Positions 36,805 through 44,457 of a DNA stretch of 64,000 nt are shown here, piece after piece. The notes beneath the pieces are model-generated. The model did not search any database. It had not been told where the DNA came from and was given only the letters and a program-made list of their open reading frames with translations. The stretch's first letter is position 1. Every line of letters starts with the position of its first letter. Origin of the DNA: Acd1 sp049973945 (GTDB lineage Archaea; Thermoproteota; Thermoprotei_A; Sulfolobales; Sulfolobaceae); contig JBMFJH010000003.1 of NCBI GenBank assembly GCA_049973945.1, positions 1-64,000 of the forward strand. Reading direction: 5' to 3'. Made by a program: the position numbers and the translations under genes.

Positions 36805-36814
36805 TACGACCGCC

Positions 36815-36895
36815 TCACATGTCGTCCCTCTCGTTTATGTCCGGCAGGTCGCAGAGCCCCGCGCACTCGTGGCCCTCGTGGCTATGGGTCTCCAA
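36815..36895 (-). CDS. Candidate 26-residue His/Cys microprotein
   Basis: In the 77-base gap between the PfkB and MBL genes, a TTG-started frame reads ETHSHEGHECAGLCDLPD and ends with NERDDM. GGAGG lies seven bases ahead. It starts 14 bases inside the PfkB 3' end and stops 10 bases before the MBL start, giving continuous coupling. Four His/Glu groups and a CAGLC motif could bind a metal ion. Length is far below what statistics can support; homologs in the same place in related genomes would decide. Confidence 0.35.
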   Translation of the reverse strand: METHSHEGHECAGLCDLPDINERDDM

Positions 36896-37763
36896 CCTCA
36901 ACCTCCTTTTCGACCTCCTCCCACCTGGGGCCGAGCGCTCCATAAGTCTTCACAGAGATCCCGGCTATTATGTTAGCCTTCTTTACCGCCACCTCCAGGT
37001 CGTAGCCCCTGTCGAGGAAGACCGCGAGGGCCCCGTTGAACACGTCCCCTGCCCCTGTCTCGTCGACTGGTTCTACCTTAAGCGCCTCGAAGAGCCTCTT
37101 TTTCCCGTCCTTCGTGACCAATAGGGCCCCCTTCTCCCCGAGGGTGATCACCACCGCCTTTCTCACCACCTTGGACAGCCTCTCAGCGATCGTGGGTATG
37201 TCGTTGGCTTTGGCCAATTGAGACGCCTCTATCTCGTTGGGGGTGATCACGTCAGCGAGCTTGAGTATGGAGTGGTCGCTAAGCGTCGCCGGCGCAGGGT
37301 TGAGTATCTTGATGCCGTCGAAGTCCTCCAAAGCCCTCCTGACCGTGTCCTCTGGGATCTCCAGCTGCGTTAGGAGCACTCTCCCTACTTCCAGGGCCCG
37401 CTCCAGGTGCTCGGGCCTTAAGTAGGAATTCGCCCCAGGCTCCACGGCTATCATGTTCCTCCCGTTCCTGTCCACGAAAATGATCGCTTTCCCGGTGGGG
37501 ACTCCCTGGATGACCCTGACGTTCTTGACGTTCACCCCTTCCGACTTCCAGAACTCGACGGCCTTCCTCCCCGAATCGTCATCCCCCACCGCCGCTATTA
37601 AAGAGACTTCGCCCCTCAACCTGCTGACGGAGACGGCCTGGTTCGACCCCTTACCGCCGTGGGCTGAGAAGGTCCTGATCGCCCTGACGGTCTCGCCAGG
37701 TCGCGGGAGATCCTCTACCAAGACGAAGTAGTCGACGTTGTAGCTACCGACCACGACGATCAA
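36882..37763 (-). CDS. PfkB-family carbohydrate kinase (ribokinase-like)
   Basis: A 293-residue sugar kinase. It has the ribokinase start IVVVGSYNVDYFVLVEDLPRPGET, the first PfkB signature GGKGSNQAVSVSRL, and the ATP/catalytic signature DETGAGDVFNGALAVFLDRG near residue 235 with the base Asp. Substrate may be ribose, a nucleoside or another sugar. It overlaps the upstream 201-residue gene by ATGA. Confidence 0.9.
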   Translation of the reverse strand: MIVVVGSYNVDYFVLVEDLPRPGETVRAIRTFSAHGGKGSNQAVSVSRLRGEVSLIAAVGDDDSGRKAVEFWKSEGVNVKNVRVIQGVPTGKAIIFVDRNGRNMIAVEPGANSYLRPEHLERALEVGRVLLTQLEIPEDTVRRALEDFDGIKILNPAPATLSDHSILKLADVITPNEIEASQLAKANDIPTIAERLSKVVRKAVVITLGEKGALLVTKDGKKRLFEALKVEPVDETGAGDVFNGALAVFLDRGYDLEVAVKKANIIAGISVKTYGALGPRWEEVEKEVEVGDP

Positions 37764-38365
37764 AGCTCTATCCCTCGTACTTTCCTCTCGAGGTCGCCCA
37801 GCCTCATCGCGAACACGGTCACAGTACCTTTGTACACCAAAGCGTCGCCGTAGAGCCCGGAAGCCGTCAGCTTGATCCTACCCTGGCTTCCCGCCCTCAA
37901 GACCGCCTCGCTGAGGTTCGTAACGAAGCCGTAAGGATAGCCCACCTTCTTCAATGCCTCGACCCCCCTAACGGCCAAGGACTCCACCCCCTTATGTTCG
38001 AACCCCTTGTGGGTCAAGTGCACCAAGGCGAACGGGTGCTTGAAGGGCAGGTTGAGGTTCAACCTCTCGTCGAGTCCCATCACTTCTTCCAGGAAGTGGA
38101 AGAGGTAAATTTGGGGCCTCTCAATTCCCTTCAGCCTAAGCCCGTATATCGCTCCCGCTATTTCCCACTCGGAGAAGTCGCCCTTAACCGCAAGGCCCCT
38201 AAAGCTCACCTGTCCTCCCTCGACGTTGACGCACTGACTCCTCTTGCCGACGCAAAAGGTAAAGCCCTCGCTCTCAATTAGTATTTCTCCCCTTTCCTCC
38301 CTGGCCCTACAGTCGCTGTACCCCAGCTCTCTAGCCCACCGGTAGAACTCCTTCGGACAGTCCAC
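37760..38365 (-). CDS. Hypothetical protein, 201 aa, first gene of a PfkB operon
   Basis: I do not recognise this protein. It is soluble and mixed alpha/beta, with Cys at residues 3, 19, 38 and 44 in the first quarter, and a conserved-looking centre LPFKHPFALVHLTHKGFEHKG. It is translationally coupled to the kinase (four-base overlap), so it likely serves the same pathway. Confidence 0.6.
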   Translation of the reverse strand: MDCPKEFYRWARELGYSDCRAREERGEILIESEGFTFCVGKRSQCVNVEGGQVSFRGLAVKGDFSEWEIAGAIYGLRLKGIERPQIYLFHFLEEVMGLDERLNLNLPFKHPFALVHLTHKGFEHKGVESLAVRGVEALKKVGYPYGFVTNLSEAVLRAGSQGRIKLTASGLYGDALVYKGTVTVFAMRLGDLERKVRGIEL

Positions 38366-38407
38366 AATTTCCGTTGTGTTCCCGGCCTACCTAATTTCGG
38401 TTTTCCG

Positions 38408-39571
38408 TCAGAGGGCCCCCGACCTCTCGGTCTTGACCCAGGCCTTCTTGGCCCCGAAGACCTCCAGCAACACCGCCACGAAGTTGAGGCCTGCAATAAC
38501 GTTGATGAGCACCGGAGTGAAGACAGCGAAGAACATCCCGACCATGTGCCTCTTGCTCACTAGGAGCGTCGCCGTGAAAGTCATCAGTCCGGCGAGAGAG
38601 GCCAGTAGCCACGCGTACAAAATGGCCTGTATGTGCGGGTAGAAAGCGCCTAAAGCCGTCAGAGGTAGGTAAAGTGATACTATTAGAGGACTGACCAAGG
38701 TCAAGAAGGAGTCAACCGCCCATGGAGTTAGCCTCCTCCGCAGGGTAGTCCTGATGAGCTCGAGGTTGCCCCTGTACCACCTGAGCCTCTGCTTAACCAG
38801 CCAGGAAAGCCTCGGCGGCACCTCCCTCATCACGACCGCGTCGCTCGCGTAGTCCACCCTCATCCCCAAGGAGTAAATCCTCACAGCCAACTCCGCGTCC
38901 TCCGTGAGGACGTGCTCGTTTAGGCCTCCCAGGGCTTCTAGCACGTCCCTCCTCACGAAGCTCCCGGTGCCCTCGAGCCTGACGAAGAGCCCCAGCCTCG
39001 CCCTCCCAATCAGGGAGTACTCGTACATGAGCTCCTCTACCGAGGCCAGCCTCGAGACGAGGCTCTCCCTCACGTTGTACGGGACGACCTTTGCCTGAAC
39101 CGCGTGGGCGCCGTTCAGGAACCTCCCTGCCACTACGGACAGCATGTGCAGTGAGGGGACGGAGTCCGCGTCCAGGATCCCTATGACCTCCCCCTTAGCC
39201 ACCTTAAGGGCCTCGTTTATCGCCCTCGACTTCCCGTTCAGGACGGGTGAAGGGGGGAGCTTCAGACAGCGAATCCGGTCGAACTTCCTAGTGTATTCTT
39301 GGCACACCTCGTAAGTGTTGTCCGTCGAGGAGTCCTCGACTACGATCACCTCGTAGCTCGCCCTGTCGTACTGCTGGTGGGCCAGCCTCTCGAGTAGCCT
39401 ACCGAGCACTTTGCCCTCGTTCTTCGCTGGTACTATCAGGCTGAAAGTGACTCCTGAGTGGGCCCTAGGGCTCCTGTCCCTCGCGGCCAGGCCCAGCAGA
39501 ACGAGGGAAGCGTTGTAGATGCTCCAGTCCGCGACGATAGCGGTCAGCGTAATTATAAGGTATTCGAGCAT
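38408..39571 (-). CDS. Membrane glycosyltransferase family 2 (processive type)
   Basis: A 387-residue enzyme with one N-terminal membrane helix, a GT-A domain (SLIVPAKNEGKVLGRLLERL, EDSSTDNT, GILDADS as the DxD site, EDAELAVRI, and QRLRWYRG as QxxRW), and about four C-terminal helices. QxxRW is typical of processive or lipid-linked polymer synthases such as cellulose or hyaluronan synthase relatives. Probably makes a surface or lipid-linked glycan. Confidence 0.87.
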   Translation of the reverse strand: MLEYLIITLTAIVADWSIYNASLVLLGLAARDRSPRAHSGVTFSLIVPAKNEGKVLGRLLERLAHQQYDRASYEVIVVEDSSTDNTYEVCQEYTRKFDRIRCLKLPPSPVLNGKSRAINEALKVAKGEVIGILDADSVPSLHMLSVVAGRFLNGAHAVQAKVVPYNVRESLVSRLASVEELMYEYSLIGRARLGLFVRLEGTGSFVRRDVLEALGGLNEHVLTEDAELAVRIYSLGMRVDYASDAVVMREVPPRLSWLVKQRLRWYRGNLELIRTTLRRRLTPWAVDSFLTLVSPLIVSLYLPLTALGAFYPHIQAILYAWLLASLAGLMTFTATLLVSKRHMVGMFFAVFTPVLINVIAGLNFVAVLLEVFGAKKAWVKTERSGAL

Positions 39572-39727
39572 GAGTCCCCGTGTATCTCGGGATCAACTCG
39601 TTATAATGTTTAGTCGACCGCGAAACCACGGAAAGTACCTGAGTTCTTGGCCCAGGGCGTGATACCCCGACTACCCGCCGTCTCCGAGATAAGCCGTGTA
39701 CGCCATAGATTTCTTAGGGTCTTCCAC

Positions 39728-39973
39728 ATGAGGCACCTGCTGGGGGACTACGAGAAGAAGGGCGAGCTACTGAAGGGCCTGGGAAAGTTCTTCATGTTCT
39801 CGCTCGACGACCCGTTCCACCTCACCACATTGACGGGCTTGGGGTTCTACGCCGCGGGGAAGCTTAGGGAGAGGAGTACTAATTACGGGATCAGGATGCT
39901 CCTGACCGACTACGCGAAGGGGAAACTGGCGTTGAGGGAGGCATACCTAGACATAATTAGTTCCAAACTCTAA
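39728..39973 (+). CDS. Hypothetical protein, 81 aa
   Basis: A small basic, mostly helical protein (FFMFSLDDPFHLTTLTGLGF near the middle). Unknown function. The ATG at 39728 is chosen; the frame is open 27 codons further up, without sign of conservation. It is followed by the UPF0282 gene after 18 bases, in the same direction. Confidence 0.5.
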   Translation: MRHLLGDYEKKGELLKGLGKFFMFSLDDPFHLTTLTGLGFYAAGKLRERSTNYGIRMLLTDYAKGKLALREAYLDIISSKL

Positions 39974-39991
39974 CTTTTTCTTCGAACTCAA

Positions 39992-40918
39992 TTGGAGATC
40001 ACGCCCCTGGGTTTCGAGAGCTTGGGAGCCAGGTCGCAGGCCACACTGGTCGAGACCAAGGACGTCAGGGTCCTGATCGATCCCGCGGTGTCCTTGGCCC
40101 CCAGGAGGTTCGGCCTCCCCCCGCACCAACTGGAGGTCGACGCCCTGACGGAAATTGCGAAGAGGATCACGGAAACGGCAAAGGACGCCGACGTGATTGT
40201 GGTCACGCACTACCACTACGACCACCACGACCCGGGCTGGGTAGTCCCAAAGGAGGTCTACAAGGACAAGGTGGTGATCATCAAGGACCCCCAGAACATG
40301 ATAAACCCGAGCCAGAAGTTCAGGAGGGCGCCGAGGTTCCTAAAGTCGATTAACGGCCTGCCCAAGAGGATCGAGATAGGAGACGGGAAGGAGTACGCGT
40401 TCGGCTCTACCAAGATCAGGATATCCAACGCCGTCCCTCATGGCAACGACGAAAGGCTGGGCTACGTAATTCAAGTGGCAGTAAGCGACAGGGATGGGAC
40501 AGTCCTCTTCACCTCCGACATAGAGGGAGCCCCGAGGGATCAGCACGTGGAGTTCACTAAGGAAGTCAAGCCGAACTGGCTGATAGTCGACGGGCCGTTG
40601 AGCTACCTCCTCGGAAGAGCGCTCAGCGAGGAGGAGTTGGAAAGGGGCATCAAGAACCTCAAGGAGATGATGAGGGAGGGCCTCCAGTGGGCCGTCGTTG
40701 ACCACCACGTCCTTCGAGACCCGAAATACGAGGAAGTGCTGAGGCCTTTGCAGGAGTACGCGAGGTCTGCGGGAGTCAAGGTGCTGAAGGCCTCCGACCT
40801 CCTCGGGGTCGAGCCCAAGTTATTGGAGATGCACAGGAAGGAACTGTTCGAGAGGGACTACAGGCCGGCAAAGATCCCGAGAGGGTTGGCCCAACTCCTC
40901 TCCGCGGGGGAGGGGTGA
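39992..40918 (+). CDS. UPF0282-type metallo-beta-lactamase-fold protein
   Basis: A 308-residue archaeal MBL-fold protein. It starts ITPLGFESLGARSQATLVET, has VTHYHYDHHDPG (the HxHxDH metal motif), then ISNAVPHGNDERLGYV, FTSDIEGAPRDQHVEF and VVDHHVLRD. These are the landmarks of UPF0282, for which no reaction is known. TTG start. It ends one base before the convergent metal transporter stop. Confidence 0.88.
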   Translation: MEITPLGFESLGARSQATLVETKDVRVLIDPAVSLAPRRFGLPPHQLEVDALTEIAKRITETAKDADVIVVTHYHYDHHDPGWVVPKEVYKDKVVIIKDPQNMINPSQKFRRAPRFLKSINGLPKRIEIGDGKEYAFGSTKIRISNAVPHGNDERLGYVIQVAVSDRDGTVLFTSDIEGAPRDQHVEFTKEVKPNWLIVDGPLSYLLGRALSEEELERGIKNLKEMMREGLQWAVVDHHVLRDPKYEEVLRPLQEYARSAGVKVLKASDLLGVEPKLLEMHRKELFERDYRPAKIPRGLAQLLSAGEG

Positions 40919-41650
40919 TCAAACGACTCCCACGGGGCCGATTATGTAGGACAGGGCGACTCCCACCGCATAGCTAATCCCCAAGGCAACGGCACCCGTA
41001 CCGACCTGCTCGAAGGCCCCTCTCCACGGCTTGAGCCCTGTGTATTTCGTTGAAAGCACTCCGAACAGCGCTAGAGTCGTCAGGGTTAGGGCAATAGAGA
41101 CGTAGCTCAGGACTTGGACGCTGTTGTAGTTCAACAGGTAGCCGAAGACGATCGGGGCCGTTGGTATGAAGCCCCCTATTAACATGTAGACGAACATTAT
41201 GAGGCCTAACTTAGACGGCCTCTCGAAGTCCTCAGGGAAGATCCTAAGCTCGTGCGTCAGCATTTCGTTAAGCACGACCTCTTCGTTCTTGAACAGGGCT
41301 TCGGCTATCCTTTTCGCCTCATCCTCGCTGAAGCCCTTGCTAATGTAAAAGGTTTGGAGCTCATATAGCTCCTTCTCGGGGTTGCTCCTGATCTCCCTCC
41401 TTTCCTTGTTGACCTCGTTGTCGTAGATCTGCATCCTAACCCTGGTGGATATGAACTCGCCGACCGCCATCGAAATCGCGCTACCGAAGAGGGCGATCAA
41501 GGCCGAGATCAGCACCACCCTCAGGTCGCCTGAGCTGAAGCCTGCGGCCCCCATCACGATAGAGGCGACCGTGATCAGGCCGTCCTGTATCGCGAATACT
41601 ATGGTCCTGAACTTGTCGGCCTCGGAAGTGTAGTGAACCTCGCCGTCCAC
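40919..41650 (-). CDS. VIT1/CCC1-family iron/manganese transporter
   Basis: A 243-residue membrane protein. The VIT1/CCC1 landmarks are IQDGLITVASIVMGAAG and SMAVGEFISTRV in the first two helices, a cytoplasmic acidic helical hairpin (about 75-135) with several Glu that bind Fe/Mn in this family, and three further helices. The GTG at 41650 is chosen because a longer frame (to 41764) would run into the upstream gene. The 156-residue regulatory-type gene lies 56 bases upstream on the same strand. Confidence 0.82.
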   Translation of the reverse strand: MDGEVHYTSEADKFRTIVFAIQDGLITVASIVMGAAGFSSGDLRVVLISALIALFGSAISMAVGEFISTRVRMQIYDNEVNKERREIRSNPEKELYELQTFYISKGFSEDEAKRIAEALFKNEEVVLNEMLTHELRIFPEDFERPSKLGLIMFVYMLIGGFIPTAPIVFGYLLNYNSVQVLSYVSIALTLTTLALFGVLSTKYTGLKPWRGAFEQVGTGAVALGISYAVGVALSYIIGPVGVV

Positions 41651-41706
41651 GCGTAGACAGGAGAGATGGCCTATTAATGGTTGCCTTGGATTACGGAGCT
41701 TCGTAA

Positions 41707-42177
41707 CTAAACTATCTTGTAGACCTCCCCTTCCCTTTTCAGGAGCTTGGAGTAGACCCCCCATTCCGTCAAGATTATTTCGAGGTCGTAATACCCGGTC
41801 GGCCCGCTGTAGTCGGGGAAACCCTTCTTCTCTAGGGCTTCTTGGAGCTGGTTGACGGTGAAGGACTTCAGCTCCATTGCGGTCTTGAAGGGCTCCACGT
41901 ACTTCAGGCTCTCCCTAAGCAGTTCCTTCCTCTTCTCTATGTTCCCCCTGAGGAAGTCCATGCCCTTATCGGTTATCGCTACTACTCCGTCTCCCACCGT
42001 TACGAAGCCCATAGAGGCTGCAGCGTAGACTATTGGCATTAAGTCGTCGAGGTCTACCTCCAGCTCCTCGTCTAACCTGTAAACGTCCGCGAACCCCCCG
42101 AAGACGTTCTCTAGCGTGAGGAGGAGCCCCAAGAGGTCGGCGACCCTCGCCTGGGGGTGAATGATCTGTTCGGGCAT
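41707..42177 (-). CDS. Stand-alone AAA-associated C-terminal domain protein
   Basis: A 156-residue protein matching the domain normally found at the end of nitrate/sulfonate ABC ATPases: ADLLGLLLTLENVFGGFADVYRL, VDLDDLMPIVYAAASMGFV and ITDKGMDFLRGNIEKRKELL. Here it stands alone, without ATPase. The first part is winged-helix-like, so it could sense metal or bind DNA. Located just upstream of the VIT1-like gene, it is a candidate regulator of it. Confidence 0.7.
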   Translation of the reverse strand: MPEQIIHPQARVADLLGLLLTLENVFGGFADVYRLDEELEVDLDDLMPIVYAAASMGFVTVGDGVVAITDKGMDFLRGNIEKRKELLRESLKYVEPFKTAMELKSFTVNQLQEALEKKGFPDYSGPTGYYDLEIILTEWGVYSKLLKREGEVYKIV

Positions 42178-42214
42178 TATTGTTCATGATTGACTGTAAC
42201 GAGAAAAAACTATG

Positions 42215-42574
42215 CTACTTACCCCTCGACGTTAGGTAGGACACGAAGAAGAGGATCGGGAAGACCCCGAACGCCAGGAACGAGAGGAGATCGAGCGCGG
42301 TAATCCACGCGTCTTGGCCGAACCTCTCGTAAGCGCTTACGTGGGCCGGGCTGAAGAGCGTCACAAGGAGCACGGCGTTGAGGATGACAGCGAGGTATTT
42401 GAAGAGCCTCCTTGGGTAAAAGTAGGCCGTTACGAGCAACAGGGCTACTTCGACGTAAGTCCCTAAAGTCAACGCGAGGGGGACTACGCCGATCAGCATG
42501 AGGCCTCCTATCGCCAGGGCCGTTGAGGAGCCCAACATTGCCAACTTTTCAAACCTCATTGCGCGTTTTATCAC
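42215..42574 (-). CDS. Small membrane protein, 119 aa
   Basis: Four predicted membrane helices (around residues 12-30, 35-52, 58-76, 92-112) with short loops and no known motif. Start at 42574 or the internal ATG at 42559 (MRFEKL). It is 37 bases upstream of the AAA-associated-domain gene and so may be part of the same metal-related operon. Function unknown. Confidence 0.6.
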   Translation of the reverse strand: MIKRAMRFEKLAMLGSSTALAIGGLMLIGVVPLALTLGTYVEVALLLVTAYFYPRRLFKYLAVILNAVLLVTLFSPAHVSAYERFGQDAWITALDLLSFLAFGVFPILFFVSYLTSRGK

Positions 42575-42792
42575 GTAGCAGTCCCTAAAGACGTTAAGTT
42601 ATCCTTTCACGAAGGGGCAATGGCGTTAGGTTTGACTGTTCGGGAGCCTCCTCCGTGAACTTAGTTCGGCTTTTAGATGAAAACTCAGGAACGAAATAGA
42701 ATAGAACTGTGGTACACTCGCTCTAGACTCGCATTACCCAAAGAGTATAATCCCAAACACATTGAGGCTTTCACCACAATACTTTCAGTAGA

Positions 42793-42800
42793 TTTTTATA
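42793..42800 (+). promoter_or_regulatory. TATA box for the small wHTH-like gene
   Basis: TTTTTATA lies 24-31 bases ahead of the ATG at 42824, indicating a leaderless transcript and helping choose this start over upstream ones. Confidence 0.5.
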
Positions 42801-42823
42801 GATATTACCCGCGAATTGGTTCG

Positions 42824-43012
42824 ATGACTGATACGACGGTGAAGGATCAAGTTGAGGACTACCTCAGGAAGAGGGAGTGGGCAACCTTGACTCACCTCCT
42901 TAGGGCGATTAACGCTCCGGCTCTGGAGATCAACGCCGCCCTGATAGAGCTGATGAAGGAGGGGAAAGTCAAGAGGAGGGGAAAATACTTCTTCTACTCC
43001 CGCAACACCTAG
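42824..43012 (+). CDS. Small winged-helix-like protein, 62 aa
   Basis: The 62 residues form a compact helix-turn-helix: VKDQVEDYLRKREWATLTHL, then INAPALEINAALIELMKEG (recognition region) and a strand-turn-strand KVKRRGKYFFYSR as wing. It resembles archaeal single-domain regulators. A promoter directly ahead supports the ATG at 42824. The frame continues 49 codons upstream through A/T-rich DNA, which I do not count. It converges on the GAT-QueC gene with eight bases between. Confidence 0.62.
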   Translation: MTDTTVKDQVEDYLRKREWATLTHLLRAINAPALEINAALIELMKEGKVKRRGKYFFYSRNT

Positions 43013-43020
43013 GAGCACGC

Positions 43021-44421
43021 CTATAGGCTCGGATCCTCGTATTCCACCGGATCCTTCAACCCGTTTATCTTGAAGGCCCACTTCCTCATGTAGCAGGGCC
43101 CGCACCTGCCACAGTGCTTGTCCCTCCCCTCGTAACAGCTCCAGGTCAGGTGCAAAGGCGCCCCTATCTCGACCCCCAGCCTGACTATCTCGTGCTTGAC
43201 CAGGTTCCCCACAGGCATTAAGACCTCCACCCTCTTATTTGGGCCAACTGCGTAAGGGGCGACCTTCGAGAGCATCCTCACGAACTCCATCTCGTTGTCT
43301 GGGTAAGCCCCCGACTCCTCGAGGTTTATCCCTGAGGCAACCGCGTCGAAGCCGTAAGCTTCAGCTATCGCGATCGCTACGGAGTAGAAGATCAGGTTCC
43401 TGGCGGGAACCCACTCGTGGGCGAACTCGGCCCCTTCCTCACCTTTCCTCGCCTTAGTTACTTCCCCAGAGCCCTTCAGGAGGTTGGTGTGGCCGATCAT
43501 CCTGAACAAATCCGTGTCGATTTCTATCAGCGGGACGTTCAGGTACTCCGCTATTTTCCTCACTGCTTCCCTCTCCCTCTCCTCGGCCTTGTGGTGGTAG
43601 TTGAAGTGCAGCAGGGTCACCTCCCACCCCTCCCTAAGGAGCTTGGTGGCCGCGACGGTCGAGTCGAGACCGCCACTCGCGATCACTAGTGCCCTCTTCA
43701 CCTTCTTTTCGGGGAAGAGGCTGAGCGACCTGACGTTCCTTTGCGAATCGACCTCGACCACGGTGTAGGGGTCGAGCTTGGTCACGTTCCTCGGCTCGTT
43801 GGGCTTGACGCCGAAGTACTCGTCAAGGGAAGTGAAGAAAAAGGCCTCGAGCTCGGGGTCGTACATCATGTAGAGGGGCTTGAAGTTCTGGGCGAGGAAG
43901 ATCCTGTCGGGCCTCTTCTTGTCCGCGATGACCAACGCGAAGCTCCCCCTGACCTCGGAGAGCACCTTCCTCAGGCCCTCAAGCGAGCCGTCCCAGAGAT
44001 TGTCCAGGAGGGGAGGGAGGACAGCTGAGTCTATCCTCGTGGCCCTCTTCAGCTCGTACTTCCTCTCCAGCTCGCCGTCGTTGGCAATTATCCCGTTGTG
44101 GGTAACGACGTACCTCTCGCCCTCGAACGGCTGGACGTCGCTCTCCCTCTTGAACTTCACGTACTCCGTGGTCGGCTCGGCCCTGTTGTTAGCTACGACT
44201 ACCCTCGAGCTGTCCGTGAGGAGTCCCCTTACTGAGTCCTTCTGGTCGGAGAACTTCCCCACCCTCCTCACGCTCCTGACGCTCCCGTCCTCCTCGATCA
44301 CGACTACGCCGAAGCTGTCCCTACCCCTGTCCTCGGCCCTGGTTAAGATCTCGATCAGCCTCTCCTCGACCTGCTTGTACTTCTTCGGGTTCAGCAGGAG
44401 GGCCCCTGTTACGCTGCACAC
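43021..44421 (-). CDS. GAT-QueC fusion, archaeosine synthase
   Basis: A 466-residue fusion of a class II glutamine amidotransferase (1-235) and a QueC-like PP-loop domain (about 240-450). Features: HNGIIAND, then ASGGLDSTVAATKLL, EWVPARNLIFYSVA and a four-Cys zinc site CYEGRDKHCGRCGPC. In Crenarchaeota this enzyme turns preQ0 at position 15 of tRNA into archaeosine, replacing ArcS. Class II amidotransferases need Cys as residue 2; the GTG at 44421 gives (M)CSVTGAL, while the ATG at 44436 would bury that Cys at residue 7. I therefore take GTG. The usual synthase TGT gene is not in view. Confidence 0.88.
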   Translation of the reverse strand: MCSVTGALLLNPKKYKQVEERLIEILTRAEDRGRDSFGVVVIEEDGSVRSVRRVGKFSDQKDSVRGLLTDSSRVVVANNRAEPTTEYVKFKRESDVQPFEGERYVVTHNGIIANDGELERKYELKRATRIDSAVLPPLLDNLWDGSLEGLRKVLSEVRGSFALVIADKKRPDRIFLAQNFKPLYMMYDPELEAFFFTSLDEYFGVKPNEPRNVTKLDPYTVVEVDSQRNVRSLSLFPEKKVKRALVIASGGLDSTVAATKLLREGWEVTLLHFNYHHKAEEREREAVRKIAEYLNVPLIEIDTDLFRMIGHTNLLKGSGEVTKARKGEEGAEFAHEWVPARNLIFYSVAIAIAEAYGFDAVASGINLEESGAYPDNEMEFVRMLSKVAPYAVGPNKRVEVLMPVGNLVKHEIVRLGVEIGAPLHLTWSCYEGRDKHCGRCGPCYMRKWAFKINGLKDPVEYEDPSL

Positions 44422-44457
44422 GTCGTTATTAGTCATGAGGGCTTACTAAAAAGGGAG

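Noticed and set aside
41651..41764. Longer start for the VIT1-like transporter
   Set aside because: The added part lies in the upstream gene on the same strand and has no helix or family match.
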